DNA from: Blattamonas nauphoetae
Lineage: Eukaryota; Preaxostyla; Oxymonadida
Assembly (NCBI GenBank): GCA_033064195.1
Contig: JARBJD010000007.1
Coordinates: 248,001 to 312,000 of the forward strand
Length of the DNA stretch: 64,000 nucleotides
Direction of reading: 5' to 3'
In this document: positions 32,924 through 44,500 of the stretch, piece by piece
How positions within the stretch are numbered: the first letter of the stretch is position 1
Layout of the letters: every line of letters begins with the position of its first letter
Notes under the pieces: model-generated
The model's database searches: none
Seen by the model: the letters and a program-made list of their open reading frames with translations, nothing else
Told to the model about the DNA's origin: nothing
Translations under genes and position numbers: made by a program

Positions 32924-35107
32924 TCAAAAGGAACTACCGAAGAGAACAGAATTCACAAAATCAACTAGAGGAGTTGGATGTAAGGTTTGGTCAAGGATTT
33001 CGAACGGATTCATTGTCAGAATCTTCCGAATTTGCCTAAATGTGGATTCATTCATCAGGCAAACTTGATGAATGGTGTTTATATAATCTCCAAACTCCCT
33101 CCACTCCAAAGGTTGTTTCGTCATTGTGATTTGTGGAGGCGAATCCAGTTGGAGTTGTCGTCGAATCATATTCTCAGCTCGGCGACACTCAGACACAAAG
33201 GCAGACAGTTGATATCCATCCACACTTCGGATGAGAGTGCCCTTTTGAACACAAACTGTGTCGATTGACGGGATGAGGGAGCCAATCGAGCTGCTAAAGC
33301 GTGCTCGGTCGTGGTGGAGGAGAAGAAGAGCTGTGGGCTGATATCTGTGTTGGGTGACTTTGTGTGAAAAGTAATACAGAGGCGCTTCATCATTCTTCAG
33401 TTTTTCTCCATTTCTCCCTCTCGATGAGTTCAGATCTGACATGATGGTTGTTTGCAGTGTCTGCCAATTCACTCCTCTCCCATCTGCGTAGTTCTGCTGG
33501 TTGGGAAGGTCAGGCCTGTTAACATATTCGTGAACCCATCCAAAGTAGAAGAAGAACCCGTACACCAAGACAGACAGATAGAAGCGAATTGTGTCGGAGG
33601 CGGGAGGCTCGTTTGGTTGTTGGTCAGACGCTGTTTTCGATGCTGGTTCTTCGGTAGTTGTTGCATCTTCATTCTTCTTCTTTTTCTCTTTTTTCTCCAT
33701 CTTCCGAATCTTCTTTTCTCGCCTTCTCCTTTTCCATTCTTCCCATACTCTGATCCAATGCAATCCCATCACACAGATCATGTATGCACTCGGAAACCCC
33801 TGCGCGGCGTCACTCACTCCTCTCTTCTTTGCCCATAATTTGATGATGAACAGATACTCTCTCAGCAACAGTCCAGTTCCGTGTATGTCCTCTTCAGGAG
33901 GGGAGTCAAAGAGATTGAGGATGGCTGCAGATGATGCAACACCGTCTGGCCCAGAGATGACGATATCGCATTGTGAGATGGATGGCAGGGGCGGATCGGA
34001 TGAAGTGTTTGTTGTGTAGTGAGTCTTGAAAGAGGAGAAGAACGCTTTGATCTGGTCTGTAGCTGACTTTGTGATTTTCCGTTCCTTCGGACGATCAGTG
34101 GAGGGGATGCTGAAGGGCGGTGGAGGAGTAAAGCGGAGAATGGGGACCCGAGCTGGGATGAGATGGATCTGCTTCTGCCAAAACTTAAGATCGGAGACCA
34201 TGTGGAACTCTTTAGTGTCTTTTTGATTGAGCTTATCCAGAGACAGTTTCCCGTTTGGTGCTATCGCATCGCTATGTTGTTGTGTGAGTCGTTCAACCAG
34301 TTGGGATTTGGCAAATGATGAGAGACTTTTTGAAAGAAGGAATTGAAGTGTTTCCAGAGAGTGAAGCGCTAAATCATGGTCGGGTGTATGTTTTTCGATT
34401 CTGTTTGGAGATGGTGTAGGAGGAGGGAAGGGTGACGCAGAACCAGCGACGGGAGATTCTGGTTGAATTGCGGAACGAGTAACATCGGGAGTATTGAATG
34501 TGATATCATCTGAATCAGATTCTTCAGGAGTTGAATCATCGGACTCAGTTTTATCGACGATAAATGAAGGACGAGTCGTGATTGTCTGCCCAAGCTCTGG
34601 AAGAGCGAGGAATGTGGGATCAATTGAAAAGTCCGCGTCAGAGCTAACAATTTGAGATGATTTCTTTGATTCAACTGTTTCTTGAGTCTCTTCTAGATTC
34701 AGAAGCTTGGACAGAGAATCAAGGTCTAGATTGCCATCATTTGATGAAAATTGAATTCCACAATTGCAATATATATCAATATCGCAATCTTTGGTTCCAA
34801 GACCGGTGAATGAAGAACCAAACATCATGCATTGGATTCCAGAAAACGGAGGAAATCGTGATTGTTCGAGTTGGATTTGAAAGGAAGAATTGAGCCAATT
34901 AAGAAATGATAATCGATGATTCATGTCAACTGTTGATAGACCAAATACGCAAAATCGATCAACAAAGGATGCTGAGAGAGACGTGAAGAAATCAACGAGA
35001 AAAGGAGAGTTTAATCTTGCATGAGATATTTCTTTGTCTGAATGTTTTTTAGATGATTTTTTTGTGGATGAATGTGCTCGTTTTTTCTTTTCAACTTGAT
35101 CATCCAT
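32924..35107 (-). CDS. Cid1-like nucleotidyltransferase (non-canonical poly(A)/poly(U) polymerase)
   Basis: Single exon of 727 codons. The core begins with MFGSSFTGLGTKDCDIDIY, the GS..G..DxD signature of the polymerase-beta superfamily, with both metal-binding Asp present. The third acidic position is probably in CDIVISG. LLREYLFIIKLWAKKRGVSDA followed by GFPSAYMICVMGLHWI is the typical Cid1/Trf4 helical segment. The PAP-associated region (SVLVYGFFFYFGWVH) follows after a long Lys/Glu-rich insert. Long Ser/Pro/Asp-rich linkers separate the first and second catalytic blocks, so it is longer than Cid1 itself. It probably adds U or A tails to RNA; the sequence does not settle which. It lies head to head with the Sub2 helicase. 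Confidence 0.82.
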   Translation of the reverse strand: MDDQVEKKKRAHSSTKKSSKKHSDKEISHARLNSPFLVDFFTSLSASFVDRFCVFGLSTVDMNHRLSFLNWLNSSFQIQLEQSRFPPFSGIQCMMFGSSFTGLGTKDCDIDIYCNCGIQFSSNDGNLDLDSLSKLLNLEETQETVESKKSSQIVSSDADFSIDPTFLALPELGQTITTRPSFIVDKTESDDSTPEESDSDDITFNTPDVTRSAIQPESPVAGSASPFPPPTPSPNRIEKHTPDHDLALHSLETLQFLLSKSLSSFAKSQLVERLTQQHSDAIAPNGKLSLDKLNQKDTKEFHMVSDLKFWQKQIHLIPARVPILRFTPPPPFSIPSTDRPKERKITKSATDQIKAFFSSFKTHYTTNTSSDPPLPSISQCDIVISGPDGVASSAAILNLFDSPPEEDIHGTGLLLREYLFIIKLWAKKRGVSDAAQGFPSAYMICVMGLHWIRVWEEWKRRRREKKIRKMEKKEKKKKNEDATTTEEPASKTASDQQPNEPPASDTIRFYLSVLVYGFFFYFGWVHEYVNRPDLPNQQNYADGRGVNWQTLQTTIMSDLNSSRGRNGEKLKNDEAPLYYFSHKVTQHRYQPTALLLLHHDRARFSSSIGSLIPSIDTVCVQKGTLIRSVDGYQLSAFVSECRRAENMIRRQLQLDSPPQITMTKQPLEWREFGDYINTIHQVCLMNESTFRQIRKILTMNPFEILDQTLHPTPLVDFVNSVLFGSSF

Positions 35108-35615
35108 ATGAAATATAAGATTGATGAGGAAATCCTAGATCCCGCCCAGAAGACACACATGATCGATTGATTCTTCGTCTCTCTGTTTCTTGAAAACAAT
35201 TATTCTGTAAGATTGATATCGACGATGCGAAAAACACAATGACAACCTCAAAGCACCACTTGTCGATGTGAGAATTCTGTTGGAACTTAGCCGGTCACAA
35301 TTGTAGCAATACCAACAATTATGATATAATTAATCGGAGAACCTCACAAATCAAACAAGATCATTTCCTCTCGAGTTGTTTTTGAACAGACAAATTGATG
35401 TAAATCCATCTTTCGATGGTTCCAAAGATTGCGAGCCGGCTAGAGTCTAGCCGTCTCACGGGTATTGGGATTTAGTTTTCAACTAGCAATAGTAGGGCTC
35501 ACAGACGATCACAGCCGAACAATTGCCCCAAGCGCAAGAATAATCACATGGATGAAAACCTACCCTTATACCCAGAAAATCATTAAACTATTATGGGAAC
35601 TCGAAAAGATCGAAC
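35108..35615. promoter_or_regulatory. 508-bp divergent intergenic region
   Basis: Shared upstream region of the minus-strand nucleotidyltransferase and the plus-strand Sub2 helicase, so presumably holding both promoters. No TATA-like or tRNA/snRNA structure could be assigned. It contains one perfect palindrome at 35437-35453 (listed separately). Otherwise this is unique A/T-leaning DNA. Confidence 0.35.
35437..35453. repeat. 17-bp palindrome upstream of Sub2 helicase
   Basis: CGGCTAGA-G-TCTAGCCG is a perfect inverted repeat with a single central base, in an otherwise A/T-leaning spacer 163 bp upstream of the ATG at 35616. Such symmetry fits a dimeric protein-binding site. Its role is unknown, and a chance palindrome cannot be excluded. 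Confidence 0.5.
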
Positions 35616-37108
35616 ATGCAACAAGAAGACGTTCCCGATTACGAAGATGTCCCACAGCCAACTGATGACAATGTTGTTGGTGCAGACGGTGCCGATGGAT
35701 CAGCACCAGGAAAGTCTTTTTTAGCCTCTTATCAATTCAATTTGTCATCTTCATTTTTCTCACTTACAGGGGAACATATACCAGTCTCCACTCATCCGGA
35801 TTCAGAGATTTCCTTCTCAAGCCAGAATTGATGCAGGCCATCACTGATTGTGGATTTGAACATCCATCGGAGGGTGCGTTTTATCACATTTTCACACTTT
35901 TTTTATTCACTCGATTTAGTCCAACATCTGTGCATTCCTCAGGCAACCCTTGGAAACGATATTCTCTGCCAGGCTAAATCTGGTATATTCATAATCCCTC
36001 AATATTCATCGATTTTTTCTCCCTTTGTCCAGGAATGGGAAAAACTGCTGTGTTTGTCCTTGCTGTCCTCCAACAATTGGAATCTGATCCCTCTCCTCAA
36101 GAGCCACGTGTTATTGTTCTTTGCCACACTCGTGAACTCGCATATCAGATTTCTGCCGAATTCGAAAGATTCAGCAAACACTTCACCGGTGTTCGCACCT
36201 CGGTCTTCTTTGGTGGTATTCCACTGGAAACTAACATCAAAGAATTGAATGAGGTGAAACCCAACATTGTTGTTGGCACACCTGGGCGAATCCAACAACT
36301 CGTTGACGAGAAACACTTGAACCTCAACCATATCTCTCACTTTGTGATTGACGAGTGTGACAAGGTCATTGGACAACAAGACATGCGCCAAGTCATCCAA
36401 AGCATTTTCATGCGTTGCCCTCAACAAAAACAAGTCATGATGTTCACAGCCACTCTCCCGCCCGAAATCAGAGGTGTAGCCAAGAAATTCATGAAGGATC
36501 CAATGGAAATTTATGTTGATGATGAATCTAAATTGGTCCTTCATGGTCTGCAACAGCATTATCTGAGACTTGAGGAGAAGGAGAAGACCCAGAAGCTCAC
36601 ATGGCTCTTGGACAACTTGGAGTTCAACCAAGTCATCATCTTTGTGAAGTCCACCAAACGTGCTGAAACTCTTAACAAGCTTCTCAATGACTATGGATTC
36701 CCATCCATCGCAATTGTATCAACTCTCTCTCAACAGGAACGGTCTGACTCCTTCTCAATCATGTTCCATTCATTTCTCTTTCAATATCTGCCCTATTTTC
36801 TCAGTACTCAACGCTTCAACGATTTCAAAACGTTCAAATATCGTATTCTCGTTTCAACAGATCTCTTTGGACGTGGTATCGATATCGAACGAGTGAACAT
36901 CGTCATTAACTACGACATGCCCGAAGACCCCAACAGCTACCTCCATCGTGTTGGCCGTTCCGGACGTTTCGGTACAAAGGGTCTGGCCATCAGTTTCGTC
37001 TCGACAGCTTCTGACGACCAAGTTCTGCAAAGGATCCAGGAAAGATTCACTGTCCAGATTCCAGAGCTTCCTGAACAGATTGAAGTGGAGTCGTACATGA
37101 ATGCCTAA
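35616..37108 (+). CDS. SUB2: UAP56/Sub2-type DECD-box RNA helicase
   Basis: Five exons: 35616-35714, 35770-35873, 35920-35982, 36033-36741 and 36805-37108. The joined protein follows Sub2/DDX39B throughout: a Q-motif region ([25 protein letters not shown]), Walker A AKSGMGKT, TPGRI, the family-specific DECD box (FVIDECDKV), [18 protein letters not shown] and [15 protein letters not shown]. Differences from the family include motif III TAT instead of SAT and [10 protein letters not shown] where animals and yeast have IHRGMxQEER, so a usually conserved His-Arg is lost. Sub2 couples splicing to mRNA export (TREX) and helps U2 snRNP binding, consistent with the intron-rich genes around it. The acidic N-terminus (DYEDV) is typical. 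Confidence 0.9.
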
Positions 37109-37347
37109 TATTGTTCTATTCTTGATTGCATCACCTCACTGTTCGAGAGGGAATAGCGGAGGGTCAAAACCCGGTTACTCCCCTATTTTTGAAGTTTCTC
37201 ATTTTTCTCCTCTCTACATCTCATGAATGCCCTTAGGCACATATAATGAAAGGATAAACGAGAGAAATTGAACAAAAGATCTTTGAGACCAATAACATCG
37301 CTCAATGAGATTGGTTGGGTTGAATGAAGACTAAAACAATGTATCTA

Positions 37348-40300
37348 TCAATTTGCGGCAATATGAATAAAATCATTGATTTGAGTGCGCGTTGTTTTTC
37401 TTGCTTCATCGATCAGTTTCCTGAAAAGTGTGCCCGATTCTTCCTCGGACTTGTCCAAATCAAATTGTCGCTGAAGATACTTGATGTCAGTTTCAGAGCG
37501 GAGCTCAGGAATACCAGTTGAGAGCATCTGCATTGACAAAAACATTGAAAATGAACGACAAAGAGAACAAACCATCATAAACAGACTGATAATCAGTGAC
37601 GAGTGCTTTCTGAGGACGTTGAAAGCTTTCACACACAAGTCCTCAAACAGGGTGTACATCGGATCGCCCTTGTCCCCGAGCACAAGAGCAAACGCTGGTG
37701 TGAAGATGAACGGCGCTTTTTCTCGCTCGATCCCAAACTTTTTTTTGAAGTTCCCCAAAAAGTGCCCAAAGTCGATGTGGAAGAGATGCCCGTCGTACGT
37801 GCACATGATGTTGTCGTTGTGTCTGTCTCCGATTCCCAACACGTACGTCGCCACGCAGTACCCAGCGCAGGAATACGCAAAGTTCTCCTGAACTTGCTCG
37901 AAGCTCAGTGAGTGCTTGTTTTGCTGATTGAGGAGCCACCTTTTGAGCGGGTCTGATTTGAAGGCACCAAGTGCACCGTCGTGTTCCTTGGCAATCGCAG
38001 CGATTGTAGCACTGTTCTTTACTGCTTCGATGAAGCCTTGCATGTTGCCCGTTGTTTGGGCGTGATAGACGCACAGCCGCATGTCCAACCCTTCTCTCTG
38101 CCAGAGCTGGTCCATCACAGACAGAATCTGAAGAGTAAGTTGATCCTGTCGGATGTCGTCTCCGACTTTGAAAAGAACCGAGACTGATTGCATGCCTTGC
38201 TCGGCGTTGGAGAATGTGAGCCACATCGGTCTCTTTTTACTAACCATCACTCTGCACTTGTCTGACATCAGGTTTGAAACTTCGAAGTCTGGCGAGAGCG
38301 GAAGAAGGTGCCTCGCTGGAAATTGGGCATTCTTCATTTCCGCTAACATAACCGCCTTTCCTTGTTCCTTTGGTGATGCGATGACTTTGTTCGCTACTGC
38401 GATCAACTGACTCAAGACTCGGATCTGCGTCAAAAGGCCTTCTCGATGAGAACCACACCCTTTCAAATATTCCTGAATCATCAGTCCATATCGTTCGGCG
38501 ATGTATTTGTTGTGCAGTTCGGACTTCAGATTCCAGAAGAAGGTGTGCCCGATTGTGTGTGGAGAGAGTAATGCTCGCTTGACCAAAAATGTGGCGAGGG
38601 GTGATGAGTGATACATCTCGTTTTTGAGAACTTGAACAAGCTGAAGAAGGAACAGCTCCAACTCTTCGTCGCAGAAGCCATCGATCCATTTCACAGCGTA
38701 CTCTCGCACGACAGGATCAGCGTAACGTGAGTCGAGCAGCTTCAACGCGTCAATCGGGTTCAACGGTGTCCAGCGACGGAGGAGATAATGAACCTCAATC
38801 ACATTCTTTCGGATGTTCCAATTCACACTTTGGAGGAACTTCGGCAGAGCTTTCGAGACATCCACGAGACTGTATTTGTATCGAAGGAAGAGTGCCCGAG
38901 CCTTGCTATCCAACGCGCTCAGCGGATCTTGCTGGATGACCCGAATGATCTGGTTCCACTCGTCTTGTGTTGGGAGAGGTTCACCTGAGATGATCGTTGG
39001 GTTGAGACGAGGCGAGAACTGCATGGGTGGTTGGAATGGGATCTGGCTCATGTTCGTGTCTTCCTTGAATCGAGGAAAGAGTGGGACAGACTTGTCTACC
39101 TTCACTTTCTTCGAAGTGGCTTCTTCTCGCTTCAGTTTCGGTTGGGTGGCGACCATATTATTCTGAAGTTGGACGTAGTCTCTTGAGAGCGATCTCGGAC
39201 GCGGAAGAACGAGCGGTTTCTTTGCCTTTCGAAACTGCTCGAAGGTGAAAGCTGGAAGAATGTTGTTAGGTTCAATCATCTTTCCAAACTCGTCCTCTGG
39301 AGCAAGTGTTGGGCCTCCGTCAGTTATGATGGCCGACTGACTGTGTTTCAGGACAGTTGGGAGGAACGTCATCTTTCTCTCCGTCGACGCTCCTTTCGCG
39401 TCGGCAAAGGCAAGTGTTGTTCGAGGTTCCCTCGCTTTCGTTTGTGCCGATTGAGTCGTGCTCTCAGTCTCCGACACCTTATTCTCCGAGAATGCCTTCC
39501 GCTTCAACTTTTCGACTTCCGCGACGAGGAACTCTTCCTCCTCGGAAGGAGTGAGCTCCCCAGGGAAGATGACAGGTGCAGACCAATCTGGAAACTTCAC
39601 AACCAAATGCGGTGCAAAGACATCTCCGAGGTTTCCCGTTGAAGTACCGATTGGATTGGCTTCGGAATCTGGCCAGAGCGGGAGGGAGAGTGTGGAGGAG
39701 TTGAGGAAGCCTCGAAAGTCGTACAGAGGAGTGCTGACCCAGCCGATGGGGATGTCGTGTTGAGATGGCTTGGCTGTGGTGCCAACCTGAGGTGCTGACC
39801 GGGCACTGAATGGTTGAAGGTACAACGTGAAACAGATTCGTGACTGGGACGGGATTTGGAAGAGACGTAGTGTCGAGCGGAGTGTTGTTCTGAATTTAGG
39901 GGATTCACTAGCCCAAACGAGTGAGGAAAACATTGGAACTTGATTGAGGACCTTTCCACCGAAGAAAACATTCGCGGCAACATACATTCCTGCGTTCAAT
40001 TTGCTGATAGAATGAGTTTTTGATTGTGCAAGATGGACCAGCAATGACGATGAAAACCGTGGAAGAATATGATCAATGCCTTCCAAGCCCAATGAAAGAG
40101 GAGCATTGGCATCCCATGACGAAATATAAGGGACTGTTTTCTGGTATGCTGTTGGTTGAAATCCCCAATATGGAATATTTGGTATTCCAGGCGGTTCTGG
40201 TGTAACATACTCGTCAAGAAGTTGTAACGTTTTCTCAACAAATTGTAGCGTGTCCTGCTCATGAAGTTCAGAGAGTTTGATCAGTGAAAATTCGAGAAGG

Positions 40301-41454
40301 GCACTTGGATTAATAGCAAGAGAGTTTCTGACGTGTTTTTTGGAGACAATTGGCTCAAATGGGAGATAGTAATCACCTCTTCCCATTATTTTCAAAGATA
40401 GAGAATCTGGTTCTTCTGTAATCGTCTTAGCGCCAGAAGGCTTAGTTGTGAGTTCGATCAGGTCGAGGATAGCTTGCTTCACCGTATGATGTTTTGAAAC
40501 ATCGAGTCTCTTTAGTGTACTGCCATCAAAAAGACGGATATGGATGGAAAATGTCATTGGACAATTTTTTGGCGGAAGAGAGAGGAATGTTTCTTTGTAC
40601 TCGATTTTCTGGGAAGGAAGCTCGTATTTGTATCCTTTTTCCAGATATTCTGGACTAATTCTACAATTCGGCATATCTAACTGTCGCCGAAGGCGAGCCA
40701 TACCGTTTCGGAATTGTAGAATTTCATTTGACTGAGTGAATGAAATTGGTCCAGTAATCTCGGAAATAGTCTCCTCAAGCTTCTTCAATCCTTTCACCGC
40801 TTTATCAGAATAATTGTTTGAGAGTGTGAGATAATCAAGTCCTGTATAAAAATGATTACGCATCACAACTTCCAATTGTTTGATAGTGTCCTTATACTTG
40901 ACAAGGCTAACTGTATTGTCTTCTTCTGCTTCAAGTCGGTTTGTATGTGATACAATCGTTGATGATGATTCATTTTTGTAAGCGTTTTTCGTTATAGTTG
41001 GCTGTCCATCAACATTCAGAGAATCTTGACATTGTGTCTCATGGATAACTGAAACGAGAAAAGGACAGTAATTGCGGACGCATTCCATAAACTCGGGGAG
41101 ATCTTTTAGTGCAATATCCGCGAGATTATCATTTGGTAGGTCCGTGTTTGGGATGATTGAGTCTGATGAAGGAAGTTTGAAGTAGTACAGGGAGCGAGAG
41201 TGTGGGAGGAGGATTTTTCGTTTTGATAATCGATGAAATAACATATCCCGCATTTGGTGGAGAGTTTGTTCTGCAGGTACATTAAAAATGATGCGGAGAG
41301 TTGCATCAAAATCGAATGAGAACTGAGCAACAGTTTGCTTCGGAAGCATCGATACTTCGGGTGTCGTACATTCCGTAGTGTACAACCAAAGAGGACGTTC
41401 GTCTGATTTTGCTGTTTGAGCTAAAGAAGAAACATCGATCATCGAATCAAACAA
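37348..41454 (-). CDS. Class I phosphoinositide 3-kinase catalytic subunit
   Basis: Two exons: 41454-37573 and 37527-37348. The 45-nt stretch between them has no stop and keeps frame, but it starts GTTTGT, ends TGCAG, and interrupts the conserved FMM|MLSTGIPEL block, so I call it an intron. Domain order is an N-terminal adaptor-binding-like region (residues about 40-110), RBD (about 300-400), C2 (about 480-640), helical PIK domain (about 860-1030) and kinase domain (about 1090-end). Kinase motifs are KKRPMW (ATP Lys), GDDIRQDQL, GIGDRHNDNIM (catalytic DRH) and HIDFGHFLG. The basic activation loop KKKFGIERE is the class I type that accepts PtdIns(4,5)P2. A long Ser/Thr-rich linker sits between C2 and helical domains. 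It makes PIP3 at the plasma membrane. Confidence 0.9.
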   Translation of the reverse strand: MFDSMIDVSSLAQTAKSDERPLWLYTTECTTPEVSMLPKQTVAQFSFDFDATLRIIFNVPAEQTLHQMRDMLFHRLSKRKILLPHSRSLYYFKLPSSDSIIPNTDLPNDNLADIALKDLPEFMECVRNYCPFLVSVIHETQCQDSLNVDGQPTITKNAYKNESSSTIVSHTNRLEAEEDNTVSLVKYKDTIKQLEVVMRNHFYTGLDYLTLSNNYSDKAVKGLKKLEETISEITGPISFTQSNEILQFRNGMARLRRQLDMPNCRISPEYLEKGYKYELPSQKIEYKETFLSLPPKNCPMTFSIHIRLFDGSTLKRLDVSKHHTVKQAILDLIELTTKPSGAKTITEEPDSLSLKIMGRGDYYLPFEPIVSKKHVRNSLAINPSALLEFSLIKLSELHEQDTLQFVEKTLQLLDEYVTPEPPGIPNIPYWGFQPTAYQKTVPYISSWDANAPLSLGLEGIDHILPRFSSSLLVHLAQSKTHSISKLNAGMYVAANVFFGGKVLNQVPMFSSLVWASESPKFRTTLRSTLRLFQIPSQSRICFTLYLQPFSARSAPQVGTTAKPSQHDIPIGWVSTPLYDFRGFLNSSTLSLPLWPDSEANPIGTSTGNLGDVFAPHLVVKFPDWSAPVIFPGELTPSEEEEFLVAEVEKLKRKAFSENKVSETESTTQSAQTKAREPRTTLAFADAKGASTERKMTFLPTVLKHSQSAIITDGGPTLAPEDEFGKMIEPNNILPAFTFEQFRKAKKPLVLPRPRSLSRDYVQLQNNMVATQPKLKREEATSKKVKVDKSVPLFPRFKEDTNMSQIPFQPPMQFSPRLNPTIISGEPLPTQDEWNQIIRVIQQDPLSALDSKARALFLRYKYSLVDVSKALPKFLQSVNWNIRKNVIEVHYLLRRWTPLNPIDALKLLDSRYADPVVREYAVKWIDGFCDEELELFLLQLVQVLKNEMYHSSPLATFLVKRALLSPHTIGHTFFWNLKSELHNKYIAERYGLMIQEYLKGCGSHREGLLTQIRVLSQLIAVANKVIASPKEQGKAVMLAEMKNAQFPARHLLPLSPDFEVSNLMSDKCRVMVSKKRPMWLTFSNAEQGMQSVSVLFKVGDDIRQDQLTLQILSVMDQLWQREGLDMRLCVYHAQTTGNMQGFIEAVKNSATIAAIAKEHDGALGAFKSDPLKRWLLNQQNKHSLSFEQVQENFAYSCAGYCVATYVLGIGDRHNDNIMCTYDGHLFHIDFGHFLGNFKKKFGIEREKAPFIFTPAFALVLGDKGDPMYTLFEDLCVKAFNVLRKHSSLIISLFMMVCSLCRSFSMFLSMQMLSTGIPELRSETDIKYLQRQFDLDKSEEESGTLFRKLIDEARKTTRTQINDFIHIAAN

Positions 41455-41552
41455 AGGGTTCTTTGATAGATTGAACTGTTTGAATCAAAAAGCAATATAT
41501 GTACATCATGACGAAAAGTGTTCTTTGTGAGATGAGAGAACAATTCAAAGGG

Positions 41553-44500
41553 TTATTGAGCTTCTGTCTCTGTAATTTTGAATTTTGGTTTATTTGGTAC
41601 TGCCCTCAACGCAACTGGTGGGAATTCTGATTCAGCTGGCTTTGTCTTGTTCGATGGATCCAGTTTCGCTGATAGTTCATCCTCCGTGAGTGTAGCAGGA
41701 ACGGAAACAACCTGAACTTCGAGTTTTCCAATTGGTGTTTTGATGCTCTTCTGCATGCTCTGTGCAATCTGAGTTCTGCTTTCTGTCAAAATCTGAGATT
41801 CAGAAAACACTCGTTTTGTGTCGAAGACGGTGACCGTTGAAGCTTTGATGGCCTTGTCCAACATGAACACACCGAATTGAAGCGAGTCTCCAGCCATCAC
41901 ATTCCACAATTTTGTCAGTTCCTTCGCTTGAGCTGGTGTTGACCCTTCAGGAATGGTCAATGTTGTCATTTTCCCACCACTCTTTCCGGCAATGCTTGCT
42001 GTGGCCAAGTCAAAGATCCTCTTCTCCAGACGTTTTGTCATTCCATTTACGGCTTCGCAGAGACCAAATTCACTGCTCAGACGAGTTTCGTACTTTTCAA
42101 TCAGAAGACGAACTTCATGAGAGAAGGCTCGTGTCCAATGCACTGTCTTCATGTCCTTCACAATCGCTTGCATGATGTACGAAGGAGATGGCTGGCGAAT
42201 GCAGTCTGGATTCGTGCTCGGTTCCCAGGCACCCTTCTTCTCCTTCGGCTTGTCACTATCTTCTTCAACGTCCATTTTCTTGATGCAGTCCTCGCACGTG
42301 CACGGGGATTCAGAGTGTGCAACTTCAAGAGCCTTCTCGTTCGGGAACAGCTCCTGCAGAAGGGTCAACATGATCTGTTGCCATTCGAAGTATTCATCAC
42401 GCACATACACAACACATTCCACATCCTTCTTTTTCTCCGGTTCTTTTGCCTTTCCCTTTGCTGGTGCTTTCTTTGTGACCGAAAGACGAGCATCGCGCAG
42501 AACATTTGAGAAGTAGTTTCCTTGTTCGACAAGCGACTCGTCCTGGGCGACCTTCTGTGCAGAGTTGTCCATCACAGGCCACGAGCCTCGGATGATGCTC
42601 TTCGCTTTCTTCAGTTCATGACGCCAGACATGATCGGCATATTGTCTGCAGATCGGTGCAATCAGGATCGTCGACAATTCAATGAACTTCCTCAGCAGAT
42701 CTTCGTTCATGGCCTTGTTTTCTTGTGAGCAGATTTCACGGTATGCATCGCGAGCATCGCATATTGCGTAGAAACCGCGTGTCAGAGCCTCCCTGAACAG
42801 CCACTTTGAGTATGCATTGTCTGCATCGCTCACAGCTCTGTCCATACGAGCATTGAACACCTTTTCGAAGAATCCGAGTTTTGACGCGTCAACGACACAG
42901 AGGTTGTCAGGGTCGAAGACGAGGGGACCAGTACTCTCTTCGGTTGGCTTCTTGATGATTGTCTCGATCCAGGCGAGTTCTTTCGTCAATCTGAGAATGC
43001 CCTTGTCGGCTGTGTCCGTCAGGAAGTTCGCGTCATCCCAACTGTCCCCGGAATCTGCCAGTGCGAGACGAACAGACGATGTGCTGAATTGTTCAATTGC
43101 TCCTTCCAGGGTGTAGAAGTTTCCTGTTGACTTGCTCATCTTTTCTCCATTCAGACACAGAAATCCGTTCGGCCTGATTCCCTTCGGCCAGTACTCCTCT
43201 GGGAAGATGGCTGTGTGGTTGAACAGATAGAACGTGAGATGGTTGCGGATCAGATCCTTTCCACTCACACGGACGTCGGTTGGATACCAGAACTTGAACT
43301 CCTTCTGGAGGCGAGCAATGTGTTCTGTAGTCACGCTGGCTGGAATTGTGTGGTTTGGTGTCGCCAAGGCGATTTTTGGGTTGTGTTCATCTCCCTTGTC
43401 ATCCATAGGAGTCAGACCGAAGATTGCATCCCACACACCATCCGTCAGATCTTCAGCTTTGATTCCCAGCAGACCCGGTTTCGATCCAAACATGTCGCCC
43501 TGCAGCAGATGAGCGATTGTGTAGTATGCGTTGTAGATTGTGCTGTCAGATAGAGACTCAATCAGCACGCTGTTGTCCCACGGCAGACGTGAGCCCAAAC
43601 CGAAGGATCGTGAGCAGCCCCATTCCTTCAGCCAGTCAATTGTATATTCGAAAATGTGGCGGACTTCAGGGAAGAAGACATTGCAGTTGTCGAGGGCTTT
43701 CTTTGTCTTTGTCTTCCAGTCCTCGTTGCCATAGTCGAGATACCATTGTGGTGTGATAGCAACAACACATTCGTCGCCTGAGCGTGACATCACCCGTTTT
43801 TCCGGCTCGTAATAGAGAAGGGCATAGTTGTCTCTGATCAGGTCGTCACGGATGAGATTCTTTGCATCTGTGATGGATTTATTCTGATATGGCCCATCAA
43901 CGATAAGTGTACCACCGTAGAATGAATGGCGGTAGGACTCTTTCTTTGCATCTTGTTTCAATGCTTGCAAGTTTCCTGTACCTTCTTTCTCGATGGTTTC
44001 TTGAATCTGACGGCAGAACACCTCAGCAATCATTTTTCCTTCGTATCCTTTCACGTCAATAATTCTGATGGCATCCAGGTTGTTCATCCACTCGTCCTTC
44101 ACACCCCATTTTGTCCTGAGGTCTGGCTTTGATCGGAGCTCCTCGATTCCCCACCAATCATCAGGGGCATCACTTGGAACAGATGTGACAACTCCTGTAC
44201 CTTTCGTTTCATTTACACCCGCAAACGGGAGCATGCGAATTGTCTTCAATGGTGAGAGGCACGGGACGCATTCACAGCCAATGAGGTCCTTTCCTGTAAA
44301 CATTGTAATACAATCGACAACACCATATTCTTCAGTCTTATTTTGGAAGGCTAAGTTGAGAGCAGCACGTTTTGTGCAGATGATAATTCCTTCGCCTTTT
44401 TTCAGTCTGAAGGCACCATAGTTCACATCATATCCGATCCAACAGTTGGTCTGACCATACATTGTTTCTGGTCGGAGGGTCGCAGCCCCGAAGAAGACTT

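Noticed and set aside
35420-35480. tRNA-like hairpin region
   Set aside because: Only a palindrome is present. No cloverleaf, anticodon arm or T-arm consensus could be formed.
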